Positions 20,216-28,946 of a DNA stretch of 64,000 bases are shown piece after piece. Location: contig NZ_BORP01000005.1 in assembly GCF_018333235.1 (NCBI RefSeq), positions 186,001 through 250,000 of the forward strand, read 5' to 3'. The first letter of the stretch is position 1; each line of letters begins with the position of its first letter. The translations under genes and the position numbers were made by a program. The notes under the pieces were generated by a model. That model did no database searches, was not told the origin of the DNA, and worked only from the letters and a program-made list of their open reading frames with translations. This DNA is from Ornithinibacillus bavariensis. GTDB lineage: Bacteria > Bacillota > Bacilli > Bacillales > Amphibacillaceae.

Positions 20216-21439
20216 CTAATGTGTGGATTTGTATATTTTCCCTTTATGCATCAATAGTCTGTTTTTTGGTAGTCTAGCCACTGCTTCTGCACTACAACTA
20301 GCATCAACAAACACAAAACTTGCTTCCGCCCCAATCTTTGGCCAAACTTGTTCTCCTTCTCTATTTAGTGGGGTCAACTCTTGCGTGATTAAACTGAGAC
20401 TCTGACGTAATGAACGTTCATCTGATTTTCCTGTATAGTCGCAAAAGTTATGTACCTTTTCCAAAATATCGCCAGAAAAATAAGGACTCCAAGAATCATA
20501 AAAGCCATCACAACCCAAGCCAACTTTTACACCTGCTGTTTTCAATAGATCAATAGGGATTAGCTGATGGTTGATAGAAATTGGGATGGTAGACATAATT
20601 TCCACATTAGAATCGCTTAGCTTTTTCGCAAATTGCTTTTGAAAATGAGGTGACAACTTACTTAAACCAAATGCATGACTAAATGTAGTCTTCCCCATAT
20701 ATTTTTGTTCCTTCACCATATCTAGCCATTTATCCATCGTATAGAAACCTACTTGCCCTTTATCATGTAAATGCATATCAACATCTACAGCATACTCCTT
20801 GGCTATATCCATGGTGATTTGTAATGATTTTTCGACATCCTTATCAATACCTGCTGGATCAAGTGCTCCCAAAATTGTCGCACCAGATTCCAATGCTTGT
20901 CTTAACAAATCAGGCATTTCTCCATGGGCCAATAAACCATGCTGAGGAAACGCAACAATTTCATAGGTTAAATATTGCTCATAGGCTTCCAGTGCTTTTT
21001 TCACACCTTCTAAATTTTTCAATTTGATAAAGGGATCGATATTAACATGTGTTCGAATATGATTCACACCGTTATTCAAGTGTAATTCAATCATGGCAGC
21101 TGCTCTTTGTGTTACTGTTTCTGAAAGCTCTTCTAATTCAGCTGCTTCAATAGCCAATCTCTCAGACAAACTATTTACAGGACGACAAGCCTTCCACCCT
21201 AATGAAAGATACGTTTTATCCAAGTGATTATGCATATCCTTGAATGCAGGAAGTGCTAGTTTTCCTTCCATATCAATTATATCTATATCCGGTACATTCT
21301 CAGTTGCAGGTATAATTGTTTGAATTATTCCTTCTTTTGCAACATGAATATGGAACAAATCGGATCTTGTCTGGATGCTACCATCTTCGTGCATTGTTTC
21401 ACCCGTCTCCAGTCGAACATTAGAAAGCCATATGCTCAT
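20216..21439 (-). CDS. Cytosine-deaminase-like amidohydrolase, copy 2
   Basis: 407 residues, TIM-barrel metal amidohydrolase of the CodA/AtzC-like group. Metal-ligand HxH motif appears as MHNHLDKTY near residue 66. THVNID follows, then DMHLHDKG near 220, SHAFGL near 255, and GCDGFYDSWSPY near 310. Two positions differ from its neighbour and from typical deaminases: the proton-shuttle HxxE is HLHD (Asp for Glu), and GHD is GCD (Cys for His). It may have altered or weak activity, or another substrate. It overlaps the upstream paralogue by 4 bases. Substrate unknown. Confidence 0.75.
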   Translation of the reverse strand: MSIWLSNVRLETGETMHEDGSIQTRSDLFHIHVAKEGIIQTIIPATENVPDIDIIDMEGKLALPAFKDMHNHLDKTYLSLGWKACRPVNSLSERLAIEAAELEELSETVTQRAAAMIELHLNNGVNHIRTHVNIDPFIKLKNLEGVKKALEAYEQYLTYEIVAFPQHGLLAHGEMPDLLRQALESGATILGALDPAGIDKDVEKSLQITMDIAKEYAVDVDMHLHDKGQVGFYTMDKWLDMVKEQKYMGKTTFSHAFGLSKLSPHFQKQFAKKLSDSNVEIMSTIPISINHQLIPIDLLKTAGVKVGLGCDGFYDSWSPYFSGDILEKVHNFCDYTGKSDERSLRQSLSLITQELTPLNREGEQVWPKIGAEASFVFVDASCSAEAVARLPKNRLLMHKGKIYKSTH

Positions 21440-22683
21440 CGATATTCCCCCTTTAGCTCTATCTCTTCTTCATGAATAATTCTTCCCTTTGAAATCACTG
21501 TCGAAATAGGGCATTGTCTGGCAACTAGATGTGCAGAGCTCACTGCATCCACAAGTAGCCCGTTAGCCGTATCTCCTATTTTTGGCCACTGTCTTTCACC
21601 AGCGTCATTTAATGGTGTTAAACCACCAGTAGCATATTTCAAGGACTGTCCAATATGCCATTCATCAATGTAGCCAAAACGTTGGATAAACTGATTTAAT
21701 TTTTGAACCGTGTCACCACTTCCAAATGGAGACCAGTGATCAACAAGGCTATCATGTCCAATAGAAACCTTCACACCGTTATCATACAAATACTTCACAG
21801 GAATTGTAATTGGGCCTGGGCCAATAGGAACTGTTGTCGTCACGCTAATGTTATTCGTAGCCATTTGTTTTACTAGCCTGTCTAATGATTTTTGAGGTAA
21901 GTCTGCCAGTGCAAATGCGTGACTTAGGGTAACTTCCTTTTTAAAAGAACGTTGTTCAATTTCATGACTAATTTGTTGAATTTCAAATTCCCCTAATGTG
22001 TTTTGTTCATGTAAATGAATATCAATTCCGACATCATATTTTTCAGCTAATTGAAACGTTGTTTTTAAAACTTCTCCGCTATTTCGATCAACTAAAGCAG
22101 GATCTACCCCTCCGATATGTGTAGCACCCATTTGTAATGCTTTTTCAAGGATTGTTAAGAATACCTGGCCATTGCGTAATAAACCATGTTGTGGGAATGC
22201 AACGATCTCATACGTGATTTGATTGCGATAGCTTTCCAAAACACGCTTGGCAATTTCCATATGTTTAGTCTCAATTTGTGGATCAACATTCACATGTGTA
22301 CGAATATGCGTATGGCCCTTTTTTATATAATGCTGGACCATGGCATGTGCCCTTTCTTCGGCTACCTCCAATTGCTTTGGTAGTAATATCGCTTCTTCTT
22401 TTAAACGAGAAAATATCCCTTCAGTAGTTGGCGTTGGCGCTTTCCACTCACCACTGAAGTATGTTTTATCAATATGTGTATGCATTTCCTTGAACGATGG
22501 AACAAGGAGCTGCTTTTTGGCATCTACTACTTCTACATTGCTTGCTTCAATCGTTGGGGCTATTTCAATAAATTTTCCATTCTCAATCAATACATCAAAT
22601 ATTTTTGTTTTTGTAGCTATTACAAACGTTTTATCATACAAATATCCTGTTTCCAAACGCACATTCTTTAATAATAATGTCAA
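21436..22683 (-). CDS. Cytosine-deaminase-like amidohydrolase, copy 1
   Basis: 415 residues, paralogue of the next gene throughout its length. The motif set of CodA-type deaminases is complete: MHTHIDKTY (metal His pair), THVNVDP, DIHLHEQN (metal His and proton-shuttle Glu), SHAFAL, and IGHDSLVDHWSPFGSGD with the metal Asp. Expected role is hydrolytic deamination or ring opening of a small N-heterocycle. Purine-salvage context is not adjacent enough to name the substrate. First gene of an operon diverging from a LysR regulator. Confidence 0.8.
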   Translation of the reverse strand: MTLLLKNVRLETGYLYDKTFVIATKTKIFDVLIENGKFIEIAPTIEASNVEVVDAKKQLLVPSFKEMHTHIDKTYFSGEWKAPTPTTEGIFSRLKEEAILLPKQLEVAEERAHAMVQHYIKKGHTHIRTHVNVDPQIETKHMEIAKRVLESYRNQITYEIVAFPQHGLLRNGQVFLTILEKALQMGATHIGGVDPALVDRNSGEVLKTTFQLAEKYDVGIDIHLHEQNTLGEFEIQQISHEIEQRSFKKEVTLSHAFALADLPQKSLDRLVKQMATNNISVTTTVPIGPGPITIPVKYLYDNGVKVSIGHDSLVDHWSPFGSGDTVQKLNQFIQRFGYIDEWHIGQSLKYATGGLTPLNDAGERQWPKIGDTANGLLVDAVSSAHLVARQCPISTVISKGRIIHEEEIELKGEYR

Positions 22684-22720
22684 AAAAATACTCTCCTTTT
22701 ATAATTTTCTTCTAAACTTT

Positions 22721-22745
22721 AATAGACAAATTTAAACTGTCTATT
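22721..22745. promoter_or_regulatory. Perfect inverted repeat, candidate LysR operator
   Basis: AATAGACA, 9-base spacer, TGTCTATT: an 8-bp perfect dyad, 38 bases upstream of the first amidohydrolase and about 190 bases from the divergent LysR gene. A further half-site-like TGTCTAT occurs near 22837. Likely the binding site of the LysR protein; this is inference. Confidence 0.5.
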
Positions 22746-22933
22746 TTCCTTAAAGTCTGGAGTCCTGCTACATGCGGTAAGCATAACTACTAGAAAAATC
22801 TAAAAATTCCTTCTATCCCTTTAATAGCCCGCATCTTGTCTATAAATATGGTATCATGAGGATAATTATATGAAAAATATTAATAAAGTTATCTTTACTT
22901 ACTTTTTCCATATATGAAATAGAGAGGAAACTA

Positions 22934-23812
22934 ATGATGGATATAAGACAACTACGCTATTTTATTGCTATTGTAGAAGAACGGAAAATTTCTGCTGCTG
23001 CTAAAAGGTTGCATATGTCCCAACCACCATTAAGCCAGCAATTAAAAGCCATGGAAGAAGAACTTGGTTCTAAGTTAGTCGAGAGAAGTGGTAAACTTCT
23101 AGAGGTGACGGAGGCGGGAAAGGCTCTATATAAAAATGCGCTACAAATAACTCAATTGATGGAAGAAACGAAAACAGAGGTAAAGGAAGTCGGGAAAGGT
23201 GTAAATGGAAGACTTACGATTGGAGTAAACACATTTTCGGTAAGCGGGTTGCCTCGTGCACTTAAACAATTTAAAAAAAAATTTCCAAAGGTAACGTATA
23301 AAATTCAACAAAATGAATCCTCCTATCTTTGTCAATTAGTCAGGGAACGAATTGTGGAGCTTGCAATTATTCGCTTACCATTAGATTTGGACGATTTTTC
23401 TGTACTCCACCTCTGTAACGAGCCTTTTTATTTCATCACATCGAAGGAGCATACCTCTTTTGATCGAGATGTATCGCTTGCTGAAATTGAACATTATCCA
23501 CTCCTGTTCCCAAGTACGGAGGGATTAGGTGTGCATTACTTAATTTTAGAAGCATTTTCCCGATTTAAACTACAACCTAATATTGTTGGGGAGTGTTCTG
23601 ATATCAGTCTTTTGATGGATCTAGTTACATCTGACTTCGCTACATCTATAGTTCCTGAAACGCTACTTAAACGATATACTGGATACCCCATAAATGCTTA
23701 TCGAATATCAAACACAACCGAACTGAGCGGATCAGTTGGATTAATATGGCTTAAAGATCATAGCTTGTCCAAGGCTGCCGAGAATTTTATAGAAATGATA
23801 CAAAAGGTATAG
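22934..23812 (+). CDS. LysR-family transcriptional regulator
   Basis: 292 residues. The N-terminal winged helix-turn-helix (residues 3-60) shows the LysR signature ISAAAKRLHMSQPPLSQQLKAMEEELG. The C-terminal substrate-binding domain (about 90-290) has two lobes. AGAGG precedes ATG 22934; the next codon is also ATG. It diverges from the amidohydrolase operon and by the usual LysR arrangement should control it, with an intermediate of that pathway as inducer. Confidence 0.88.
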   Translation: MMDIRQLRYFIAIVEERKISAAAKRLHMSQPPLSQQLKAMEEELGSKLVERSGKLLEVTEAGKALYKNALQITQLMEETKTEVKEVGKGVNGRLTIGVNTFSVSGLPRALKQFKKKFPKVTYKIQQNESSYLCQLVRERIVELAIIRLPLDLDDFSVLHLCNEPFYFITSKEHTSFDRDVSLAEIEHYPLLFPSTEGLGVHYLILEAFSRFKLQPNIVGECSDISLLMDLVTSDFATSIVPETLLKRYTGYPINAYRISNTTELSGSVGLIWLKDHSLSKAAENFIEMIQKV

Positions 23813-23967
23813 AGGATACTCTGCTAACATATAAATCTGTGTGTGTTAAACTATTGTCACACGACATAAAAATAGATCTCCTCTCGTTTTTTAGAGTCGG
23901 TTTGACGGCCATCTCTATTCTACGATTGGAGATCCTTTTGTTACATCGATTATAGACTTGTTTTCAC

Positions 23968-23986
23968 ACAGGCAAAGCCTGTTATT
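23968..23986 (+). terminator. Short hairpin terminator after lysR
   Basis: ACAGGC-AAA-GCCTGT followed by TATTTT; six base pairs. It sits between the converging lysR and ABC permease genes. A longer imperfect dyad (AGATCTCC ... GGAGATC) lies at about 23874-23935. Confidence 0.5.
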
Positions 23987-24020
23987 TTACAAGAATAAGT
24001 TTCAAATGAACACTGTTTCC

Positions 24021-24713
24021 TCAAATAATATCTATTTTTTCTATTCTTCTAATAGATAGAAAAGCAATTAAAATACCAATGATAGCTAATGTTAACGGGA
24101 TATAAACGATTGAAGCTATAGAAAAGACCGGATTATGAGAACTAATTAATGCAACGATGACAATCGACGAAATAATTGTAGCCGGTACAGAATAGTTCCG
24201 CATTCCAAAATATAAACTAATTAAACTAGTTCCTGCTGCTGCAAAAGCAAATGTAATGATTGAAATAATTTGTTGGACTACCATTTTCAATGAAAGAGGA
24301 TCTGAGATGATTTGAAAATATGGATTCAATGCGATAAATGAACCAAGTACGAAAAGGTTAGAAATAATAATCGTAATAAAGGTTAAGGTGCCGATAATAA
24401 GTAATTTTATACCAAGTAACTTCTTTCGATTGATTGGATACGTAAACAATACCGTAATTGTTTTATTTTTAAACTCCTCGATAACTAACTTGGCAATTAA
24501 GACTGCCGCAAAAATTATAAACGTTGCTCTTACAAATGCGCCGATAATAATAAAAACTTCGTCGTAGTCGCGAAAAACAACATTGCCTTCCAACTTTTCA
24601 ATGAAACTAATGACAAAAAGGACCGAAAGGATAAGGATATTTGCAATAATTGTTCCGTTTACATACCAACCTATTTTTAATTTTTTCAATTCCAATTTCA
24701 TTAGCGTAAACAT
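24021..24713 (-). CDS. ABC-2 type exporter permease (BcrB/YcbO-like)
   Basis: 230 residues from ATG 24713, which has AAAGGTGG 7 bases upstream; the in-frame ATG at 24734 would start inside the ATPase gene. Six membrane segments (about 15-40, 52-75, 100-125, 140-165, 172-192, 197-220). Pairs with the ATPase 13 bases upstream to form an exporter. B. subtilis has the same order in ycbL-M-N-O (regulator, kinase, ATPase, permease). Substrate likely a peptide antibiotic or lipid, by analogy only. Confidence 0.78.
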   Translation of the reverse strand: MFTLMKLELKKLKIGWYVNGTIIANILILSVLFVISFIEKLEGNVVFRDYDEVFIIIGAFVRATFIIFAAVLIAKLVIEEFKNKTITVLFTYPINRKKLLGIKLLIIGTLTFITIIISNLFVLGSFIALNPYFQIISDPLSLKMVVQQIISIITFAFAAAGTSLISLYFGMRNYSVPATIISSIVIVALISSHNPVFSIASIVYIPLTLAIIGILIAFLSIRRIEKIDII

Positions 24714-24726
24714 ATCTACACCACCT

Positions 24727-25665
24727 TTATTCATGTTTAACTACCTGATTCTGATTTTCTTTTTCCACTAATCCCATAAAATATTCTTCTAAGGACGTGA
24801 CTTTTTTACTCATTGACTCCATTTCGATGTCGTTTAGTATCAATGTTTTTGAAATTTCCTTTTGTGACACATTTTGATCGAAAATACGGATAATTTTCTG
24901 ATCGACCACTTTAAAATTTTGCAAATACAGTCTATGTTCGAGGACAAAGCAAGCACTTGTAATGTCTGGCGTTATTAATTCGATATATTCTGCATTTCTT
25001 TCTCTCATTGCTTCCATAGATACCTCTTCAATTAACTTTCCTTTATTAATTACTCCGACCGTATCTGCCATTTGTTCCATTTCAGCTAGGATGTGACTAG
25101 AGATTATCATTGTGATGTTATATTCCTTAGCGAGTAATTTGAACAAATTTCTTATTTCACGAATCCCCACCGGATCTAGTCCATTTATTGGTTCGTCGAG
25201 AATTAATAGTTCAGGTCTTGTAATAATGGCTCTTGCAATACCTAAGCGTTGCTTCATCCCTAGTGAAAAGTTTTCTACTGGTTTATTGACAATATTTATT
25301 AAATGAACCATTTCTAATACTTCATTAATCGCTTTTTTATTATGATAGCCCATATATTCACAGTGAAGCTCTAGGTTTTCCTTTGCTGTAAATTTCTCAT
25401 AAAAAATCGGAAACTCAATCATACTTCCTATTCTTCCTAACACAGCGAACGACGAAGAAGGCGTTAATCGCTGACCAAAAATCTCAATTTCTCCAGCTGT
25501 AGGTTTTATTAAATTTGTCAGCATTTTCATTAGTGTTGTTTTTCCTGATCCATTCGGACCGAGTAACCCATAAATTTCGCCTTTTTTAACATTTATATTT
25601 ACGTTTGATACGACTTCTTTCCCTTGAAAACATTTTGTAACGTTATGTGTCCTTATGATATGCAC
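24727..25665 (-). CDS. ABC exporter ATP-binding protein (BcrA/YcbN-like)
   Basis: 312 residues, GTG start at 25665 with AAGGAAGG at 7 bases. Walker A GPNGSGKTT (residues 35-43), ABC signature FSLGMKQRLGIA near 135, Walker B LLILDEPINGLDP near 155, and the switch His in IISSH. The C-terminal extension (about 220-312) is typical of BcrA-type ATPases. Powers the permease downstream; together with the adjacent kinase and regulator it forms a likely self-regulated detoxification module. Confidence 0.88.
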   Translation of the reverse strand: MHIIRTHNVTKCFQGKEVVSNVNINVKKGEIYGLLGPNGSGKTTLMKMLTNLIKPTAGEIEIFGQRLTPSSSFAVLGRIGSMIEFPIFYEKFTAKENLELHCEYMGYHNKKAINEVLEMVHLINIVNKPVENFSLGMKQRLGIARAIITRPELLILDEPINGLDPVGIREIRNLFKLLAKEYNITMIISSHILAEMEQMADTVGVINKGKLIEEVSMEAMRERNAEYIELITPDITSACFVLEHRLYLQNFKVVDQKIIRIFDQNVSQKEISKTLILNDIEMESMSKKVTSLEEYFMGLVEKENQNQVVKHE

Positions 25666-25758
25666 CGGATTTCCTTCCTTTCCTCAAGTTTGGCTATATA
25701 TGTATTGTACTAAGCGGATGTTGTTTTTCTCTTTCTTAATTCTTACTTATTTCTTAAG

Positions 25759-26694
25759 TTAGTAGGTAATCCGTGGTAACGCAACCGTAAATACCGTTTT
25801 CTCATATGGAATACTCTGTACATGGATCGTCCCATTCATTTGTTCTAGTAGTCTTTTCGTAATTGTTAATCCTAACCCGCTTCCGTAAAAGGCTTTGTTT
25901 CTTGATTCTTCTAACGTGAACATTCTTTCAAAAACAAGATCTTGCTTCTGCTCCTCAATTCCTTTTCCTTTGTCCCATACCTCAATATAGACATGTTTTT
26001 CGTTAACAGATAGGGTTAAACCAAGTATATTTCCGTCACTGCCATATTGGATGGCATTTGACAATAGATTTTGTAAGACTCTGTCCAATGCTTCTTTATT
26101 TCCTAATACATGAATGGGGTCATCTGGTAATTGGAAATCTATCGTTAATCCGTTTAATTGGACAATGTCATAGAATGAAAGTAAATTATCCTTACAAATC
26201 TCATTGACATTTATTTTTGTAAGCGGAATTTCTTTATCACCTGATTCAAGTCTCGCTAAATCGAAAAAGGCATTCATAAAATCAATAATCTCTACGGTTT
26301 TACGATGAACTTGTAATAACAGCCTTTCTTGTTCGTTTTGTTTAATTGTTTCGTCCTTCTGAACCATTTCAATATAACCCAATACGACTGTTAACGGTGT
26401 TTTTAAATCGTGCGAGATATTGGTTAGCATTCTTTTCATGGAATGTCTTGATTGATTGTACTTTGCGATTTCCTGTTGATGTTTATCAAGCAATTTATTT
26501 ATGTTTATGAGCAATGCTTGTAATTTTTTATCATCGGTCATTAACAGCAATCGTTCCATCGTCTCTCGTTCTAAAATTTGTTCAAGCTTCTCAGCTAAAT
26601 AATCAAGATGGGTATCTCTATTTTTCCTTTGAATATACTGGATTAAATTTAAAGCAATTAAACTAAAGATAAAGCACAGTAAAATAACTATCAT
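25759..26694 (-). CDS. Sensor histidine kinase (YcbM-like)
   Basis: 311 residues. One short N-terminal membrane segment (2-18) and no sizeable extracellular domain, then a linker. HisKA has the phosphorylation motif ISHDLKTPLTVVLGY near residue 95 and the HATPase domain has N (NLLSNAIQYG), DKGKGIEEQ and GSGLGLTI. The sensing part is minimal, as in kinases that read the state of a partner transporter. Its ATG directly abuts the regulator stop codon (no gap), with AGGTGA inside the regulator end serving as ribosome site. Confidence 0.88.
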   Translation of the reverse strand: MIVILLCFIFSLIALNLIQYIQRKNRDTHLDYLAEKLEQILERETMERLLLMTDDKKLQALLININKLLDKHQQEIAKYNQSRHSMKRMLTNISHDLKTPLTVVLGYIEMVQKDETIKQNEQERLLLQVHRKTVEIIDFMNAFFDLARLESGDKEIPLTKINVNEICKDNLLSFYDIVQLNGLTIDFQLPDDPIHVLGNKEALDRVLQNLLSNAIQYGSDGNILGLTLSVNEKHVYIEVWDKGKGIEEQKQDLVFERMFTLEESRNKAFYGSGLGLTITKRLLEQMNGTIHVQSIPYEKTVFTVALPRITY

Positions 26695-27393
26695 TTAGAA
26701 TTCACCTAACCTATAACCAATACCCCATAATGTTTCTATATATTTTGGTTTCCCTGGGTCATCTTCTATTTTTTCTCTTAATCTACTCATATGGACGTTA
26801 ATCACATTTTCATCTCCATAATATTCTTCTTTCCAAACCAAACGGTAAATTTGTTCTTTCGTAAATACTTTTGTAGGATACTGAACAAACAACTTTAATA
26901 TTTCCCATTCTTTATTTGTTAGTTTGATAGACTTTTCATTTTTGTAAATCTGAAAATTATCTATATCTATCCTAAGCTCATGGATTTGAATAATCTGTTG
27001 CTCTCTTTTTTCTTTCTGATGGGAATACTCAGTTGCTCTTCTAATGGAAGCCTTCACCCTTGCAAGTAATTCAATCACAGAAAATGGCTTTGCAAGATAA
27101 TCATCTGCGCCAAAACCCAGACCTAACGCTTTATCTACATCACTGTCTTTTGCAGATATAATAAGCACTGGAACAAGACTTTGGTCTCTCATCTGCTTCA
27201 AACAGTCCATACCGCTCTGTTTCGGTAACATTAAGTCTAGTAAGACCAAATCAAATGATTGTTGTTCAAATAAATCCATCGCCTCTTTTCCATCTGATGC
27301 ATGGACAACACAGAATCCCTCTTTAGATAACAAGCTTGTAACCATCTCAGAAATTGCTGGATCATCTTCTATTAACAATATTTTGTCTTGCAT
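26695..27393 (-). CDS. OmpR-family response regulator (YcbL-like)
   Basis: 232 residues from ATG 27393 (TGGAGGA at 7 bases); an in-frame ATG five codons upstream overlaps the ribosome site. Receiver domain 1-115 with acidic pair IEDD, phospho-acceptor Asp in LVLLDLMLP, Thr/Ser in IISAKD and Lys in AKPFS. Winged-helix DNA-binding domain 135-230 (VINVHMSRLREKIED). First gene of the four-gene minus-strand unit. Probably activates the ABC genes. Confidence 0.9.
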   Translation of the reverse strand: MQDKILLIEDDPAISEMVTSLLSKEGFCVVHASDGKEAMDLFEQQSFDLVLLDLMLPKQSGMDCLKQMRDQSLVPVLIISAKDSDVDKALGLGFGADDYLAKPFSVIELLARVKASIRRATEYSHQKEKREQQIIQIHELRIDIDNFQIYKNEKSIKLTNKEWEILKLFVQYPTKVFTKEQIYRLVWKEEYYGDENVINVHMSRLREKIEDDPGKPKYIETLWGIGYRLGEF

Positions 27394-27829
27394 CTGTAAA
27401 TCCTCCATTACTGTTTATATTTAAATCATATTCTAGCATTAACACGGTGGACATTGTGGCTTATTTTTTTAGTTTTAGTGAAAAAAAGTGCACTATGATG
27501 AGGAAAATTGGAAGAATATAGATCTTGGCATCTATGATAATTGGCTACCAACAGTCAGGATACATTTCCTTCTTTTTATTACTTCTTGGTTACAGAAGTA
27601 GCCTCGTTCATTGCTTATCCCAAGCTTTTTCCTTTAAAATTATGTGTTTTGTTTTCCTCGCCATATAGTTGAACAAGTAACTACACTTTTATTACATACC
27701 TTTTTTCGCACTATACATTAATTGTTTATGCATTTAATTCGTAGTTATCTTGAATATGACATATTTCAATTCACTTTATAATACCCTTTATTATCAATAA
27801 GTTTTAATTGTGGAGAGGGAGTGGAAAAT
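27394..27829. other. Intergenic region without recognisable gene
   Basis: A 436-base AT-rich gap between the divergent regulator gene and the LD-carboxypeptidase. It must hold both promoters, but I do not see a convincing -35/-10 pair with good spacing on either strand and no large dyad. No ORF with a ribosome site. Confidence 0.5.
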
Positions 27830-28753
27830 ATGGCAATAAGACCCCCATTGTTACAAAGAGGAGATACAATTGGATTAGTTACACTTGGCAGCCCTCTTGA
27901 TGCGAATACTATTAATACAGGCGTACAATTCTTGAGAAATATAGGCTTTAATATCGTTTTTGGCAGACAAGTTTATTCCTATGATGGCATTGTATCGGCA
28001 TCACCTCAACAAAGAGCAGAGGATTTAATGAATATGTTCAGAGATCCGAGTGTTAAAATGATACTTGCTACACGTGGAGGGACTGGGGTTCAGACTATTC
28101 TACCCTATCTGAATTTCGATGTCATAAGACAGAATCCTAAAATTATTTCTGGTTTTAGTGACATTACAGTTTTACTAAATAGTTTATATCAATTTAGTAA
28201 TTTAATTACTTTCCATAGTTTAATGCTTATTGACTTTAGAACTGAAACACCTCCTTATAACTTCAATCAATTTTTTGAAGCAACATCGACGTTGAATTCC
28301 CCTAGGATAATTCAAAATCCACCAAATCTAGACCTGAGGGGTTTAGTACCAGGAAATGTAACAGGCCCAATAGTAGGTGGAAATATGACATCGTTAGTAA
28401 ATGCACTCGGTACACCATATGAGATTAATACAAACGGAAAAATACTTTTTTTAGAGGAAACCCACTCTCCAACTACAATGGTTTTCAGGTATTTAACGCA
28501 ATTATTAATGTCAGGTAAATTTCAAGACTGTCTTGGTATTATCATGGGTGAATGTACGAATTGCTTTGTATCTTATCGTACAACTTATGAAGATTTAATT
28601 AATGCTTTATTAGTTCCCTTAGGAAAACCACTGGCAATCAACCTTGCTACTGGTCATGGCTATTATAAAGCTGCTATTCCAATAGGTGCTACTGTAAATC
28701 TAAATTCAACAGAAAATACATTGACCGTAATTGAACCAACCGTTTCTTTGTGA
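27830..28753 (+). CDS. S66-family LD-carboxypeptidase / MccF-like serine peptidase
   Basis: 307 residues from ATG 27830, which has GAGGGAG 8 bases upstream; the GTG three codons earlier overlaps this site. Catalytic elements of peptidase family S66 are visible: Ser in ISGFSDIT near residue 110, Glu in FLEET near 210, His in ATGHGYYK near 280, and TRGGTG near 85. Family members trim the terminal D-Ala from muropeptides (LdcA) or inactivate microcin C-like antibiotics (MccF). No signal peptide, so cytoplasmic. Single gene; neighbours are antibiotic-response modules, which fits either role. Confidence 0.85.
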   Translation: MAIRPPLLQRGDTIGLVTLGSPLDANTINTGVQFLRNIGFNIVFGRQVYSYDGIVSASPQQRAEDLMNMFRDPSVKMILATRGGTGVQTILPYLNFDVIRQNPKIISGFSDITVLLNSLYQFSNLITFHSLMLIDFRTETPPYNFNQFFEATSTLNSPRIIQNPPNLDLRGLVPGNVTGPIVGGNMTSLVNALGTPYEINTNGKILFLEETHSPTTMVFRYLTQLLMSGKFQDCLGIIMGECTNCFVSYRTTYEDLINALLVPLGKPLAINLATGHGYYKAAIPIGATVNLNSTENTLTVIEPTVSL

Positions 28754-28798
28754 TTCTGAAGTTTGTACTCACACAGGCATATTCTGTGGTTTTAATAA

Positions 28799-28830
28799 GA
28801 AAATCCTGCATATAAACACAGGATTTTCAA
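28799..28830 (+). terminator. Hairpin between converging genes
   Basis: GAAAATCCTG pairs with CAGGATTTTC (10-bp perfect stem, about 10-base loop). The flanking T content is moderate on both strands, so it may serve both the peptidase and the oxidase gene. Confidence 0.6.
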
Positions 28831-28946
28831 GGGCCTTTATCTGAATTAATATTATCTCTATAAAGATACCAACAATAAGGCATATGATATAAAATTGTCC
28901 TCAACTATTTAATCATTCTTTATTCAAAGTCTTTCGATTTCATCTT

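Noticed and set aside
23874-23935. Dyad AGATCTCC...GGAGATC as a mobile-element end
   Set aside because: Single copy, no transposase and no target duplication seen; possibly part of a terminator.
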